Shown piece after piece: positions 18,567 to 27,409 of a stretch of 64,000 bases of DNA (its first letter is position 1; every line of letters starts with the position of its first letter). Below the pieces are notes generated by a model. It was not told where the DNA came from, ran no database searches, and worked only from the letters and a program-made list of their open reading frames with translations. A program made the position numbers and the translations under genes. This stretch comes from an uncultured Woeseiaceae bacterium. GTDB lineage: Bacteria; Pseudomonadota; Gammaproteobacteria; Steroidobacterales; Woeseiaceae. The DNA lies in the NCBI GenBank assembly GCA_947258565.1, contig CAMYJB010000002.1:124001-188000 (forward strand), written 5' to 3'.

Positions 18567-19718
18567 GTGAATATCGCCAAGTGCAACAACGTCATGGACT
18601 TTCGCCGCGTTGCGAAGCGCCGTTTGCCTGCGCCGGTATTTCACTACCTGGATGGCGGCGCCGACGACGAACTCACGCTGGCCCGAAACACGGACGCATT
18701 CGGCGACTACGAACTCCTGCCGTCGCAACTGTCTGATGTCAGTAACGTCGACCTGCGCTCGACCGTGTTCGGGCAGGAGGTCGATTGGCCGGTGATGATC
18801 GCGCCGACCGGTGCCTCCAAGCTGTTTCACGGCTCGGGCGAGCAGGCGGTGGCGCGTGCCGCCGGGAAATTCGGCATGGTCTACAGCCTGTCTACGTTGA
18901 GCACGGCGACGATCGAGGAAGTCGCAGCCGCGACCGCGGGGCCCAAAGCTTTTCAGCTCTATATCTTCAAGGATCGCGGCCTGACCGACGAGTGGCTCGA
19001 TCGCTGCGTTGACGCCGGATACGTCGCGCTGCAGCTGACCGTCGACACACCGGTCGCGGGAAACCGCGAGCGCGATTTCGTTTACGGCTTCGGTGCTCCG
19101 CCGCGCTCTCGCCTGCGCCAGATTGCGAGCTTTGCACGCTATCCCGGATGGCTTTACCGGGCGCTGCTGCGCAAGGACCTGGAGATGGTCAACATAACGG
19201 GCACCAGCGAGGCTGCGCGTAACTGGAAAGGCGGGATCCGCAAGTACATCGACGAGCAACTCGAGCGGTCACTCACCTGGAAAGACGTCGAGTGGCTCGC
19301 GGGACGCTGGCCGGGAGCGCTCGTCGTCAAGGGCGTACAGACCGTGGAGGATTGCCGCAAGGCGGCCGAGTCGGGTGCTACTGCGGTCATGCTGTCGAAC
19401 CACGGTGGCCGGCAGCTGGAGTCGGCGCCGGCGCCGGTTGACTGCATCGCCGCGGTAGCTGACGCGCTGCGCGACCGCCTGGAGATCATCTGCGACGGCG
19501 GTATCCGTCGCGGCAACCACGTCGTCAAGGCGCTGGCCCTGGGCGCGAATGCCTGCAGTATCGGTCGCGGCTACCTGTTCGCGCTAGCGGCCGGTGGCCA
19601 GGCCGGCGTGGAGCGTGCATTGATGCTCTTGCGCGCCGAAGTGGAACGCACCATGGCGCTCGCTGGCTGTGACTCCGTACGCAAACTCGGACGCAGCCAT
19701 GTCAGCCATCGTCGCTGA
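18567..19718 (+). CDS. FMN-dependent alpha-hydroxy-acid oxidase/dehydrogenase (LldD-like)
   Basis: A protein of about 383 residues of the FMN TIM-barrel alpha-hydroxy-acid oxidase family. Key parts: FHYLDGGADDELTLARN, the APTGASKLFHG FMN-binding strand, LQLTVDTPVAGNRERDF, the FMN-contacting Lys in LVVKGVQ, the catalytic base His in LSNHGGRQLE, and the phosphate site CDGGIRRGNHVVKAL. It oxidises L-lactate, mandelate, glycolate or a similar 2-hydroxy acid. L-lactate dehydrogenase LldD is the closest named type, but the substrate cannot be fixed. The GTG at 18567 gives the normal N-terminus (NIAKCNNVMDFRRVAKRRLP); ATG 18594 is possible. It stands alone, divergent from ctaA. Confidence 0.9.
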   Translation: MNIAKCNNVMDFRRVAKRRLPAPVFHYLDGGADDELTLARNTDAFGDYELLPSQLSDVSNVDLRSTVFGQEVDWPVMIAPTGASKLFHGSGEQAVARAAGKFGMVYSLSTLSTATIEEVAAATAGPKAFQLYIFKDRGLTDEWLDRCVDAGYVALQLTVDTPVAGNRERDFVYGFGAPPRSRLRQIASFARYPGWLYRALLRKDLEMVNITGTSEAARNWKGGIRKYIDEQLERSLTWKDVEWLAGRWPGALVVKGVQTVEDCRKAAESGATAVMLSNHGGRQLESAPAPVDCIAAVADALRDRLEIICDGGIRRGNHVVKALALGANACSIGRGYLFALAAGGQAGVERALMLLRAEVERTMALAGCDSVRKLGRSHVSHRR

Positions 19719-19726
19719 CGCACCAT

Positions 19727-19749
19727 AATTCGCGCAAAGCTGCGCAATT
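19727..19749 (+). terminator. Hairpin after the hydroxy-acid oxidase gene
   Basis: Eight bases after the stop, AATT-CGCGCA and TGCGC-AATT pair around a four-base loop (AAGC), with one base bulged. The stem is followed by the pyrimidine-rich CCCTTCTGTTG. This is a plausible but not classical terminator. Confidence 0.4.
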
Positions 19750-19863
19750 CCCTTCTGTTGCTGCCGCAGGCGGAAACCCTGCTGCGTTGCGGCAAGCCGA
19801 AAAAAGCCCTCTAAAAAAAGGGTCTTATTATTTCTGCAATATTTCGACCGCATAATGGCCTTC

Positions 19864-19875
19864 CGCAAATTTGCG
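19864..19875. promoter_or_regulatory. Perfect 12-base palindrome upstream of the cold-shock gene
   Basis: CGCAAATTTGCG is self-complementary over 12 bases and lies 90 bases before the cold-shock protein ATG. The surrounding 19800-19965 stretch is unusually AT-rich and likely holds the promoter and long leader common for cspA-type genes. A dimeric regulator site is possible; nothing names the regulator. Confidence 0.35.
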
Positions 19876-19964
19876 TCAGCGGCGGGGATTGCGGTTAGGA
19901 TTGGCACCTGCACCGGTGCGGCGAAATCGCGCCGACCGGGCAGGCGGGTTGTATTGAGGTAACT

Positions 19965-20177
19965 ATGTCAGAAGATAGAGTTTCGGGAACCGTTAAGTGG
20001 TTCAACGACGATAAGGGATTCGGATTCATCGAGCGCGAAGATGGCAAGGACGTCTTTGTTCACCACAGCGCGATCGTTGCAGAAGGATTCAGAACATTGA
20101 AAGAAGGCCAGAAGGTTACGATGGAAGTAACCCAGGGCCAGAAAGGACCGCAGGCGGAAAACGTCATTCCTGAGTAA
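19965..20177 (+). CDS. CspA-family cold-shock protein
   Basis: A 70-residue single cold-shock domain. RNP1 reads KGFGFIE and RNP2 reads [16 protein letters not shown] at the start completes the nucleic-acid-binding face. Such proteins melt RNA secondary structure as chaperones or antiterminators; some are cold-induced and others constitutive. The gene has its own AT-rich 240-base upstream region with the ribosome site GAGGT before the ATG. It is monocistronic, with a hairpin after it. Which CspA paralogue it is cannot be told from sequence. Confidence 0.96.
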   Translation: MSEDRVSGTVKWFNDDKGFGFIEREDGKDVFVHHSAIVAEGFRTLKEGQKVTMEVTQGQKGPQAENVIPE

Positions 20178-20237
20178 GGGATGCCATGCCGGTCCGCTGT
20201 GCGAGTTACCGGCAACCTCCACGCGATATCCGAGCGG

Positions 20238-20316
20238 GGCAGGTCGTGAAAGGACCTGCCTGAACGCCAGTTGTGTGTGATTCTCCCGTTGCGCAGGTCG
20301 CGACCTAGTGACCTGC
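20238..20316. terminator. GCAGGTC/GACCTGC repeat cluster between convergent genes
   Basis: GGCAGGTC (20238-20245) pairs with GACCTGCC (20253-20260), an eight-base stem with a seven-base loop. About 50 bases on, GCAGGTC (20293-20299) and GACCTGC (20310-20316) repeat the same arms, the second overlapping the end of the TauE-family gene. The two hairpins with the same stem sit where the cold-shock and TauE genes converge, suiting a two-way terminator. No T run is present. Confidence 0.4.
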
Positions 20317-21066
20317 CGTGCTGCCGTCGTACAGCAGTTTGCAGCCGACGACGAACAGTACTACGTACATGAGGCGGAAGAAAAAGCGGTCCGACACACG
20401 CCGGTGCAGCCACACGCCGGCGTAAACGCCGACCGGTGCCAGGGGCGCAAGCACGAGCGACGTCCGGAGGTTTTCGGCCGACAGCTGCCCCAGCCAGCCG
20501 TACGGCAGCAGTTTGACGTAGTTGATCGCGGCGAATAGCAGTACCGTCGTCGCGACGAAATCCGTCCGGTCGAGTGGCCGCCTGAGCAGGTAAATGCTGA
20601 TCGGCGGCCCGCCTGCATGGGCAATGAAACTCGTAAAGCCTCCTGCCGCACCGGCGGCGATCCCGACAGCCGGCGGGAAAAACGGCAGCGCCGCATCCGG
20701 TCGGCGGCGTGTCGAGAAGAGGTAGTGCGCGGTGAAAGCGATTGCGACGATACCGACGATGATCTTCACGGTCGCCGCGCTCATGAAGCCGAACAACAGG
20801 GTGCCGGCAGCGATGCCAATCATCGAGGCAGGCACCAGGATTCGCAATTCCGGCCACAACCACTTGCCGCGGTAAGCCCATAGTCCCACGAGGTCCATCA
20901 GACATAGTATCGGCAGCAGGACGGCGGCCGCCTGCAATGGCGAAACGACCAAAGCCATGAGGGGGACGGCGAGGACACCGAGTCCTCCTCCAAATCCACC
21001 TTTCGCAATTCCGAACAGCAGCACGGCGGGGATAGCAGCCACGTAGAACCAGGGGTCGGTGATCAA
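20305..21066 (-). CDS. TauE/SafE-family membrane transporter
   Basis: A 253-residue membrane protein with about eight hydrophobic segments and the two internal repeats of the TauE/SafE (sulfite/anion exporter) family. The N-terminal motif GIAKGGFGGGLGVLAVPLMA and the second-half counterpart GAAGGFTSFIAHAGGPP are diagnostic. Members export sulfite, sulfoacetate or other organic anions; many are unassigned. No sulfur-metabolism genes are adjacent, so the substrate stays open. It converges on the cold-shock gene and is divergent from the small protein gene at 21146. Confidence 0.88.
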   Translation of the reverse strand: MITDPWFYVAAIPAVLLFGIAKGGFGGGLGVLAVPLMALVVSPLQAAAVLLPILCLMDLVGLWAYRGKWLWPELRILVPASMIGIAAGTLLFGFMSAATVKIIVGIVAIAFTAHYLFSTRRRPDAALPFFPPAVGIAAGAAGGFTSFIAHAGGPPISIYLLRRPLDRTDFVATTVLLFAAINYVKLLPYGWLGQLSAENLRTSLVLAPLAPVGVYAGVWLHRRVSDRFFFRLMYVVLFVVGCKLLYDGSTAGH

Positions 21067-21145
21067 GGGCTGCTCCTGCCGGGCGGACTTACCGGCTCAC
21101 GGGATTCATGCTTTAATCGGGGCCGGCGGACAATCGTAGACAATA

Positions 21146-21496
21146 GTGAAACTCAGTATCCGTGACAATTCCGTGGGATTGCGGCTGACTCAGGATGAGG
21201 TCGAGACCCTTCGGAAGCAAGGTGTAATATCGGCGCGCACGGGCTTCCCGGGCGGGCGCGAGTTGCGCTACGAACTCGAGAGCAGCCCGGCCAGCGTTGC
21301 GCCCGCCGCGTTCTTTTCCGACAACGTGCTCACCGTGCGCCTGCCCGAGACCGCCGTCCTGGCCTGGGCCACGACTGAACAGCTGACCATCGAAGGCGAG
21401 CAGGTGCTCGTGGACGGTGAAAAGCTCACGATCGCCGTCGAAAAGGATTTTTCCGGCTGTCGGCGGCTCGGCGAAGAAAACGAAGGCCGCGGTTAG
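21146..21496 (+). CDS. Small DUF7009-like protein
   Basis: A 116-residue protein beginning MKLSIRDNSVGLRLTQDEVETL with a predicted all-beta core. The start resembles a small uncharacterised family of conserved hypothetical proteins (DUF7009-like) whose members begin with K-I/L-x-I-x-x-N-S-x-R-L-R-L-T. There is no signal peptide, membrane segment or catalytic motif; Cys105 is the only cysteine. The stop overlaps the GTG start of the DUF2461 gene (TAGTG), so the two are probably translated together. Function unknown. The family assignment is from memory of the N-terminal pattern and is modestly supported. Confidence 0.7.
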   Translation: MKLSIRDNSVGLRLTQDEVETLRKQGVISARTGFPGGRELRYELESSPASVAPAAFFSDNVLTVRLPETAVLAWATTEQLTIEGEQVLVDGEKLTIAVEKDFSGCRRLGEENEGRG

Positions 21497-22191
21497 TGGC
21501 AACGCCCCGATACGTCGGTTTCGAGAAGGCGTCGATCGAATTCCTCGAACAGCTCGCGGTCAACAACAATCGCGAGTGGTTCAAAGAGAACAAGACGCGC
21601 TACGAGGAGCAGGTGCTCGATGTCGCACTGCGGTTTATCCAGTCGATGCAGGATCCGCTCGCGCAACTCGCGCCGCATTTCACGGCAATTCCGCAGCGAA
21701 TGGGCGGGTCGTTGATGCGGATCTACAGGGATACCCGTTTCTCGAAGAACAAGCTGCCCTACAAGACCAATATCGGCATCCAGTTCCGTCACGAGCAGGC
21801 CAGAGATGTTCACTCGCCGGGCTACTACGTGCATGTCGATCCCGAGCAGGTGTTCGTCGGGGTCGGTATGTGGCGGCCTGAATCAGATGCGCTGCTGGCG
21901 ATCAGGCAGCGCATCGTCGCGCGGCCGTCTGAATGGAAAAGCGTGCTAGGTGACCCGAAGTTCCGCCGCCACTTCGAACTTGGTGGTGAGTCGCTGAGCC
22001 GTGCGCCCCGCGGCTTCGACAAGGACCACGAACTGATAGAGGACATCAGGAGAAAGAGTTTTATCGCGGTGAGAAATCTCGACGCAGGAGACAGCATCGG
22101 TCCCCGGTTTCAGCGCACGGTGGAAGCGACTTTCCACGCGGCGACGCCGTTCATGAAATTTCTTTGCAAAGCGGTTGGCGTGCCTTTTTGA
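21496..22191 (+). CDS. DUF2461 family protein
   Basis: A 231-residue cytosolic protein matching the DUF2461/TIGR02453 family. It has the signature NNNREWFKENKTRYEEQVLDV near the N-terminus, then RIYRDTRFSKNKLPYKTNIGIQF and YYVHVDPEQVFVGVGMWRP. No function is established for this widespread bacterial and fungal family. It begins with GTG, overlapping the previous stop, and is 12 bases ahead of the leucine dehydrogenase gene. A cotranscribed trio is likely but gives no functional clue. Confidence 0.88.
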   Translation: MATPRYVGFEKASIEFLEQLAVNNNREWFKENKTRYEEQVLDVALRFIQSMQDPLAQLAPHFTAIPQRMGGSLMRIYRDTRFSKNKLPYKTNIGIQFRHEQARDVHSPGYYVHVDPEQVFVGVGMWRPESDALLAIRQRIVARPSEWKSVLGDPKFRRHFELGGESLSRAPRGFDKDHELIEDIRRKSFIAVRNLDAGDSIGPRFQRTVEATFHAATPFMKFLCKAVGVPF

Positions 22192-22203
22192 GGGAATGAA
22201 GCG

Positions 22204-23253
22204 ATGAGTGTGTTCAGTAATCCGGCATTCGATAATCACGAGCGCGTGATCTTTTGCCGTGATGAACCCACCGGCCTTTGCGCGATCATCGCGATCCATT
22301 CGACGGCTCTTGGCCCGGCTGCGGGAGGGACGCGACTGTGGACCTATGCCAACGACGATGACGCGCTCCACGACGTTCTGCGGTTGTCGCAGGGTATGAG
22401 CTACAAGAATGCGATGGCGGGGCTGAAGTTCGGCGGCGGCAAGGCCGTAATCATGAAACCGCCGGACTTCGATGGCAGCGAGGCGCTGTTCGAGCGCTTC
22501 GGTGAATTCATAGACACGCTCGATGGCGACTACGTCACGGCCGAAGACGTCGGCATGAGCGTGGAAATCATGGCAACCATTGCGCGCAGGACACGCTACG
22601 TGTCCGGGTTGCCGCTGCAGTCGGGTAAGGCCGGCGGCGATCCTTCGCCGAAGACCGCATATGGCGTCTATTACGGTATCGAGGCTGCGGCGAAGGCCAG
22701 GCTCGGCCGCGACAGCCTGGAGGGTTTGCGCGTCGCCGTCCAGGGCGTCGGACACGTGGGATATTACCTGTGCAAACTGCTGCAAGAAGCGGGCGCGACC
22801 CTACTGGTGTCGGACATCGACGAGACCCGGGTCGACCGTGTGTGCAGCGAGTTCGGCGCCGACCGCGTCGGCAGCGCGCAAATCTTGTCTGCCGATGTCG
22901 ACGTTCTCGCGCCCTGCGCGCTCGGGTCTATCCTCCACCAGGAATCAATTCCGGGGATCACGGCCCGCATTATAGCTGGCGGCGCCAACAACCAGCTGCG
23001 CAGCCCGCAAGATGGGCAGCGGCTGGCGGACGCGGGCATCCTTTATGCGCCCGACTACGTGATCAACGCCGGCGGCATCGTCAATGTCGCGTGTGAATAC
23101 TTCGGTGATGTGGACGACGACGGGGTGATGGACCTCGTCGCGCAGATCGGTCCGCGGCTTGCAGATATTTTCGACGAAGCAAAGCGTACGGGCGAACCGA
23201 CGAACGTTATCGCCGACCGTCGGGCGCGAGAGATAATCGCGGGTGATGCCTGA
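22204..23253 (+). CDS. Leucine/branched-chain amino acid dehydrogenase
   Basis: A 349-residue member of the Glu/Leu/Phe/Val dehydrogenase family, of leucine-dehydrogenase length. The Gly-rich catalytic loop AGLKFGGGKAVI holds the catalytic Lys, GPAAGGTRLW binds substrate, and TAEDVGMS holds the catalytic Asp. The NAD-binding fold has GVGHVGYYLCKLLQEAGA, with Asp at the end of the second strand (VSDID), indicating NAD+. It oxidatively deaminates Leu, Ile and Val to 2-oxo acids, feeding breakdown; acetoacetyl-CoA ligase 2.7 kb away acts on the end product of leucine degradation. Valine or phenylalanine dehydrogenase are close alternatives. Confidence 0.9.
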   Translation: MSVFSNPAFDNHERVIFCRDEPTGLCAIIAIHSTALGPAAGGTRLWTYANDDDALHDVLRLSQGMSYKNAMAGLKFGGGKAVIMKPPDFDGSEALFERFGEFIDTLDGDYVTAEDVGMSVEIMATIARRTRYVSGLPLQSGKAGGDPSPKTAYGVYYGIEAAAKARLGRDSLEGLRVAVQGVGHVGYYLCKLLQEAGATLLVSDIDETRVDRVCSEFGADRVGSAQILSADVDVLAPCALGSILHQESIPGITARIIAGGANNQLRSPQDGQRLADAGILYAPDYVINAGGIVNVACEYFGDVDDDGVMDLVAQIGPRLADIFDEAKRTGEPTNVIADRRAREIIAGDA

Positions 23254-23260
23254 TCCCTGT

Positions 23261-23848
23261 TCAGGTGTCGACGGCTTTCTGCAGTTCGCGCAACAGCGCC
23301 TTCGGGTTCGGTCGGTCGATAATGTGCTTCGACAGCTCGACGTACCGAATGATGCCGTCCGCATCAATCACCAGCGACGTCGGCCAGATTGTGTCGCTGC
23401 CGTATTCCTTGTAGTAGTTCCTGGGAACGCCGGACTCGAGCAGCAGCCCGAGTTCGCGCGTCGCAATCAGCGATTCGTCGAGCCAGAATTCGAAATCAAC
23501 GTTGAAGAACTCCGCAACGCGCCGCGTCGTCTCCAGTGGCTTGGGCGTGACGAATATCAGCCTTGCGCCGAGGTCGACAATATCCTTGTAATAGCCGGTT
23601 AGGTTCTTGACCTGCCGGCTGCAGAAGGGGCACCAGTTGCCGCGCACGAAGATCATTACGACCGGCGTTCCCCGCAGCTGTCCCGAGTTCAGGCTGTTGC
23701 CGGCCTCGTCCAGCGCCGCAAATTCTGGTAGCGGCTTTCCCTCGCGCAGCTGCTCGGGCACCGGACGCCCCCCGCGCCTGCGGTAGTAAAAATAGCCCGC
23801 GGCGGCGATCAGCAGCAGGACAACCAGGCCTGTGATTGCTTCAGTCAT
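23261..23848 (-). CDS. Membrane-anchored peroxiredoxin-like (AhpC/TSA) protein
   Basis: A 195-residue protein with an N-terminal membrane helix (residues 4-21) followed by the basic YYRRRGGR, then a thioredoxin-like AhpC/TSA domain. The active site GNWCPFCSRQ carries Cys73 and Cys76 as a CxxC pair, more like thioredoxin-type reductants or PRXL2-like proteins than 2-Cys peroxiredoxins. The conserved TSLVIDADGIIRYVE strand follows. It may reduce peroxides or disulfides at the membrane. The basic segment right after the helix suggests the catalytic domain is cytoplasmic. Its start overlaps the end of the upstream quinone oxidoreductase gene by eight bases, implying coupled expression. Confidence 0.85.
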   Translation of the reverse strand: MTEAITGLVVLLLIAAAGYFYYRRRGGRPVPEQLREGKPLPEFAALDEAGNSLNSGQLRGTPVVMIFVRGNWCPFCSRQVKNLTGYYKDIVDLGARLIFVTPKPLETTRRVAEFFNVDFEFWLDESLIATRELGLLLESGVPRNYYKEYGSDTIWPTSLVIDADGIIRYVELSKHIIDRPNPKALLRELQKAVDT

Positions 23849-24875
23849 GTTTCGCGACCTCCTGCGTCACGTCACTCGTGGTAAGTACGATCTTGCCCAT
23901 GTGACGGCTGCTTTCCATCAGTTCGTGCGCCGCGGCGGCGGATGCCAGGGAAAACGCCTCGTGGATAACGGGCCTGACGCGGCCGGATTCAATCAATGGC
24001 AGCACATTGCGCTCGAGGTCCGCGGCAATGCGGGCCTTTTCCGCCACGCTCTGTGGCCTCAGGGTTGATCCCGTCACGGTCAGGCGATTCGCAAGCACGA
24101 CGCGCAGGTCCAGTTCCGCCTTCGATCCCTGGAGGAAGGCGATGATGCAGCAGCGGCCATCGCGCGCCATCGACTCGAGATTTTTCTGCGTGTAGGGGCC
24201 GGCTACCATGTCCAGCAACACGTCGACGCCACGCCCACCCGTCGCCTTCCGGACCCCGGCCTGCCAGTCCTCGTTGCGGTAATTGAAGGCTTTGTCCGCG
24301 CCGAGCCGTTCGCAGAAACCGCATTTCTCGTCGCTGCCAGCCGTCGTCAACACGAAACAGGCGTGAGCTTTTGCAAGCTGGATAGCCGTCGTGCCGATAC
24401 CGCTCGAGCCGCCATGCACCATGAAGGTCTCGCCATCCGCAAGCCGGCAGCGCGTGAACACGTTGTACCAGACCGTGAAGAACGTCTCCGGGATTGCAGC
24501 CGCGTCGACAAAAGACATGCCCGACGGAATCGGCAGGCAGTGTCCGGCCTCGACGGCGCAGAATTCCGCATAGCCGCCTCCGTGCGTGAGCGCCATGACC
24601 CGATCGCCCGCATGCCAGCGTTCGACGGCGTCGCCAATGGCCACTATCTCTCCGGCAACCTCCAGGCCCGGCAACGGACTGGCATCCGGCGGCACGGGAT
24701 ACTTGCCCTGGCGCTGCAGCACGTCTGGCCGGTTGACGCCGGCCGCGACCACGCGAACCAGTACCTCGGATGCCCGTGGACGGGGAACGGGGTAGTCGAT
24801 CTCGCGCAGCATCGCGGGACCGCCGGGTTCCGCGATGGCAATTGCTTTCATCATTGTCGGAACGGTATCGGGCAC
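23841..24875 (-). CDS. NAD(P)H:quinone oxidoreductase, zinc-free MDR family (PIG3-like)
   Basis: A 344-residue medium-chain dehydrogenase/reductase. The GroES-like N-terminal half carries the VVAAGVNRPDVLQRQGKYP motif of the PIG3/TIGR02824 subgroup; the nucleotide fold has MVHGGSSGIGTTAIQLAK. Zinc-binding residues of alcohol dehydrogenases are absent, as expected for quinone oxidoreductases. It reduces quinones or reactive enones with NADPH. It is the upstream partner of the peroxiredoxin-like gene (eight-base overlap), making a small redox-protection unit. The ATG at 24875 was kept; the second ATG (MMKAIAI) seven residues in may be the true start. Confidence 0.9.
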   Translation of the reverse strand: MPDTVPTMMKAIAIAEPGGPAMLREIDYPVPRPRASEVLVRVVAAGVNRPDVLQRQGKYPVPPDASPLPGLEVAGEIVAIGDAVERWHAGDRVMALTHGGGYAEFCAVEAGHCLPIPSGMSFVDAAAIPETFFTVWYNVFTRCRLADGETFMVHGGSSGIGTTAIQLAKAHACFVLTTAGSDEKCGFCERLGADKAFNYRNEDWQAGVRKATGGRGVDVLLDMVAGPYTQKNLESMARDGRCCIIAFLQGSKAELDLRVVLANRLTVTGSTLRPQSVAEKARIAADLERNVLPLIESGRVRPVIHEAFSLASAAAAHELMESSRHMGKIVLTTSDVTQEVAKHD

Positions 24876-24952
24876 CGTGAGCCTCGTCGGGCGTGGACAG
24901 AGATGATGTTATGTGCATACTGACACGCCCGGCAAATCAAAAGACGACAGTG

Positions 24953-26896
24953 ATGGGCGACAACCCGATCTTGTGGGAGCCGAGTGCCGAGAGACGCAGG
25001 TCGTCGGCAATGTACCGGTTCATGCAGCGGCAGGGATTCGACGACTACGAAGCCCTGTATCAGTGGTCTGTCGACGATTCGGCAGCCTTTTGGCGGGCGC
25101 TCTGCACATTCTGCGACATACGCCTCGCGAAGCCGCCCAAAACCGTCCTGAAACGCCCCGACAACATCATGCATGCCGGCTGGTTCGATGGCAGCGCGCT
25201 GAATTACGCTGAACACCTTTTGCGCCACGAGGGAGAGCATGAAGCGCTGGTGTTTTCGGCGGAAGACGGCGAGCGGCGCACGCTCAGTTTCGGCGAGCTT
25301 CGCGATGCAGTTGCCGGCGTTGCTGGTGGCCTGAAGCGCGCCGGAGTCGTCAAGGGCGACCGCGTCGGCGGTTACCTGCCGAATTGCCCGGAGGCCATTA
25401 TCGCGATGCTGGCAACGACCAGCATCGGCGCAATCTGGTCGTCCTGTTCACCGGACTTCGGTGTTAACGGCGTCGTAGATCGTTTCGGGCAGATTGAGCC
25501 GAAGGTCCTGTTCACTGCCAACGCCTATTTCTACAATGGCAAACGCTTCGAATGCCTGGATACGGTTGCAGAGATCGTCAAAGCGATACCCGCAATCGAG
25601 CGAACCGTCGTGGTGCCGTTTGCCGGCGGTGCGGTCGACGCCGAGGCGACAGGCAACGCGGTAACGCTCGACGAGTTTGCAGAACCGGGCGCCTCGCTGG
25701 TGTTCGAGCCCGTTGCGTTCGATCACCCGCTGTTCATCATGTACTCGTCGGGCACGACCGGCGTTCCCAAGTGCATAGTGCATGGCCACGGGGGCACGCT
25801 ACTGCAAATCGTCAAGGAACACGTGCTGCACTGTGATACCGGGCCCGGAGACCGCCTTTTCTACTTTACGACCTGCGGCTGGATGATGTGGAACTGGCTC
25901 GCAACCGGTCTTGCAACTGGCGCAACGCTCGTGCTGTTCGACGGCTCGCCGTTCTACCATGACGGCCGCGTCCTGTGGCAGATGGCCGAACGTGAGAAGC
26001 TCACCGTGTTCGGCACCAGTGCGAAATATATATCCGCTTTGCAAAAGGCGGGCGTACGGCCGCAGGACGAGTTCGATCTGTCGGCACTGCGCGCGGTACT
26101 GTCGACCGGTTCCCCGCTGGCGCCAGAGAGTTTCGACTACGTCTACGACGCCATCGGCAGCGATTTGCAGCTGTCGTCGATTGCAGGCGGCACCGACATT
26201 ATCAGCTGCTTCGTTCTCGGTAACCCGATGCTGCCCGTGCGCCGCGGCGAAATTCAGTGCAGGGGGCTGGGCATGGCGGTGGCTTTCTTCGACGACGACG
26301 GCAATGCCCTGCTCGAAGAACGCGGTGAACTCGTGTGCACGCAGCCGTTCCCCTCGGCGCCCGTCGGTTTCTGGAACGATCCGGACGACGCGAGATACAA
26401 CGCTGCGTACTTCGAGAAGTATCCCGGCATCTGGGCGCACGGCGATTTTGCCGAGTTGCGCAGGACCGGTGGCGTTGTCATCCACGGACGGTCCGACTCG
26501 GTGCTGAATCCCGGTGGCGTTCGCATCGGCACCGCGGAGATCTACCGGCAGGTAGAAAAGCTCGACGAAATCGTCGAGAGCATCGCGGTGGGCCAGGACT
26601 GGGAAGACGACGTCAGGGTCGTGCTGTTCGTCGTCCTGCGCCCGGGCATCGAGCTGGACGACGTGCTGCGCGACAGGATCCGGCGGGTGATACGAGAGAA
26701 CACGACGCCGCGGCATGTGCCCGCGAAAATCGTTGCCGTGCCCGAAATACCGCGGACCAAGAGCGGCAAGATCGTGGAAATAGCGGTCCGCTCTGTCGTC
26801 CACGGCGAAAACGTGAAGAACACCGAGGCACTCGCCAATCCCGAAGCGCTGCAGCACTTCCGTGACATCCCCGAGCTGGGCACTGCCCGGGTGTGA
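24953..26896 (+). CDS. Acetoacetate--CoA ligase
   Basis: A protein of about 647 residues of the acyl-adenylate-forming family, with the long acetoacetyl-CoA synthetase N-terminus (PILWEPSAERRRSSAMYRFM). It has the ATP-binding P-loop MYSSGTTGVPKCIVHGHGG, the family motif FFDDDG, the hinge GRSDSVLNPGGVRIGTAEIY, and the catalytic Lys in RTKSGKIVE. YFTTCGWMMWNW is shared by the acetyl- and acetoacetyl-CoA synthetases. It activates acetoacetate (the leucine or ketone-body product) to acetoacetyl-CoA. Earlier in-frame ATGs at 24893 and 24911 exist; 24953 matches homologues best. The stop overlaps the thioesterase GTG start by four bases. Confidence 0.92.
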   Translation: MGDNPILWEPSAERRRSSAMYRFMQRQGFDDYEALYQWSVDDSAAFWRALCTFCDIRLAKPPKTVLKRPDNIMHAGWFDGSALNYAEHLLRHEGEHEALVFSAEDGERRTLSFGELRDAVAGVAGGLKRAGVVKGDRVGGYLPNCPEAIIAMLATTSIGAIWSSCSPDFGVNGVVDRFGQIEPKVLFTANAYFYNGKRFECLDTVAEIVKAIPAIERTVVVPFAGGAVDAEATGNAVTLDEFAEPGASLVFEPVAFDHPLFIMYSSGTTGVPKCIVHGHGGTLLQIVKEHVLHCDTGPGDRLFYFTTCGWMMWNWLATGLATGATLVLFDGSPFYHDGRVLWQMAEREKLTVFGTSAKYISALQKAGVRPQDEFDLSALRAVLSTGSPLAPESFDYVYDAIGSDLQLSSIAGGTDIISCFVLGNPMLPVRRGEIQCRGLGMAVAFFDDDGNALLEERGELVCTQPFPSAPVGFWNDPDDARYNAAYFEKYPGIWAHGDFAELRRTGGVVIHGRSDSVLNPGGVRIGTAEIYRQVEKLDEIVESIAVGQDWEDDVRVVLFVVLRPGIELDDVLRDRIRRVIRENTTPRHVPAKIVAVPEIPRTKSGKIVEIAVRSVVHGENVKNTEALANPEALQHFRDIPELGTARV

Positions 26897-27402
26897 CGGC
26901 TGTGCTGGAGACCGTCGTCGAAGGTTTCGAAGTCGTGCGCGGCAGTGTCGCGGAGGACTGGATCGACGTGAACGGCCACATGAACGTCGCCAGTTACCTC
27001 GAGGCCTTCGATTCCGCCGTTGTCGCCCTGCGGCAGCAGCTCGGCATTACTGACGAGTACATCAGGGGCGGTCTCTCGACCTTCGCGGTCGAATGTCATA
27101 TGACCTACGAGCGCGAGCTTGTCCTCGATGATCCTTACCTGATTACGACGCAGGTACTCGCGTACAGCCGCACCGGGCTGCATCAATTCAACCGGATGTA
27201 TCACGCCGAGGAGCTTTACCTGGCGTCAACTGCCGAGTCGATGACCCTGCACGTCGACCTGGCCCGGCGCAAGGTCGTGCCCTGGCCGGAAACGGCCCTG
27301 CATGGGCTCGCTGCCGTCGCCCGGAAGCAGGGCCGGTTGCCCCGTCCGGATCAGGCCGGCCGGAGAATCGAAATCAAGAATCCACTGTACCTGACGGAGT
27401 GA
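26893..27402 (+). CDS. 4HBT-type acyl-CoA thioesterase
   Basis: A 169-residue hot-dog-fold thioesterase. The helix motif DWIDVNGHMNVASYLEAFDSA carries the catalytic Asp (D-x-N-G-H-M-N), typical of the 4-hydroxybenzoyl-CoA/YbgC branch; VECHMTYERELVLDDPYLI and FNRMYHAEELYLAST follow as core strands. It hydrolyses an acyl-CoA; coupling by GTG/TGA overlap to acetoacetyl-CoA ligase suggests a short-chain or beta-keto acyl substrate, though betaine/carnitine-type thioesterases share this motif. The start is fixed by the overlap and conserved length. It is seven bases ahead of glpK, but a shared function with glycerol use is not obvious. Confidence 0.87.
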   Translation: MTAVLETVVEGFEVVRGSVAEDWIDVNGHMNVASYLEAFDSAVVALRQQLGITDEYIRGGLSTFAVECHMTYERELVLDDPYLITTQVLAYSRTGLHQFNRMYHAEELYLASTAESMTLHVDLARRKVVPWPETALHGLAAVARKQGRLPRPDQAGRRIEIKNPLYLTE

Positions 27403-27409
27403 AACGAAC

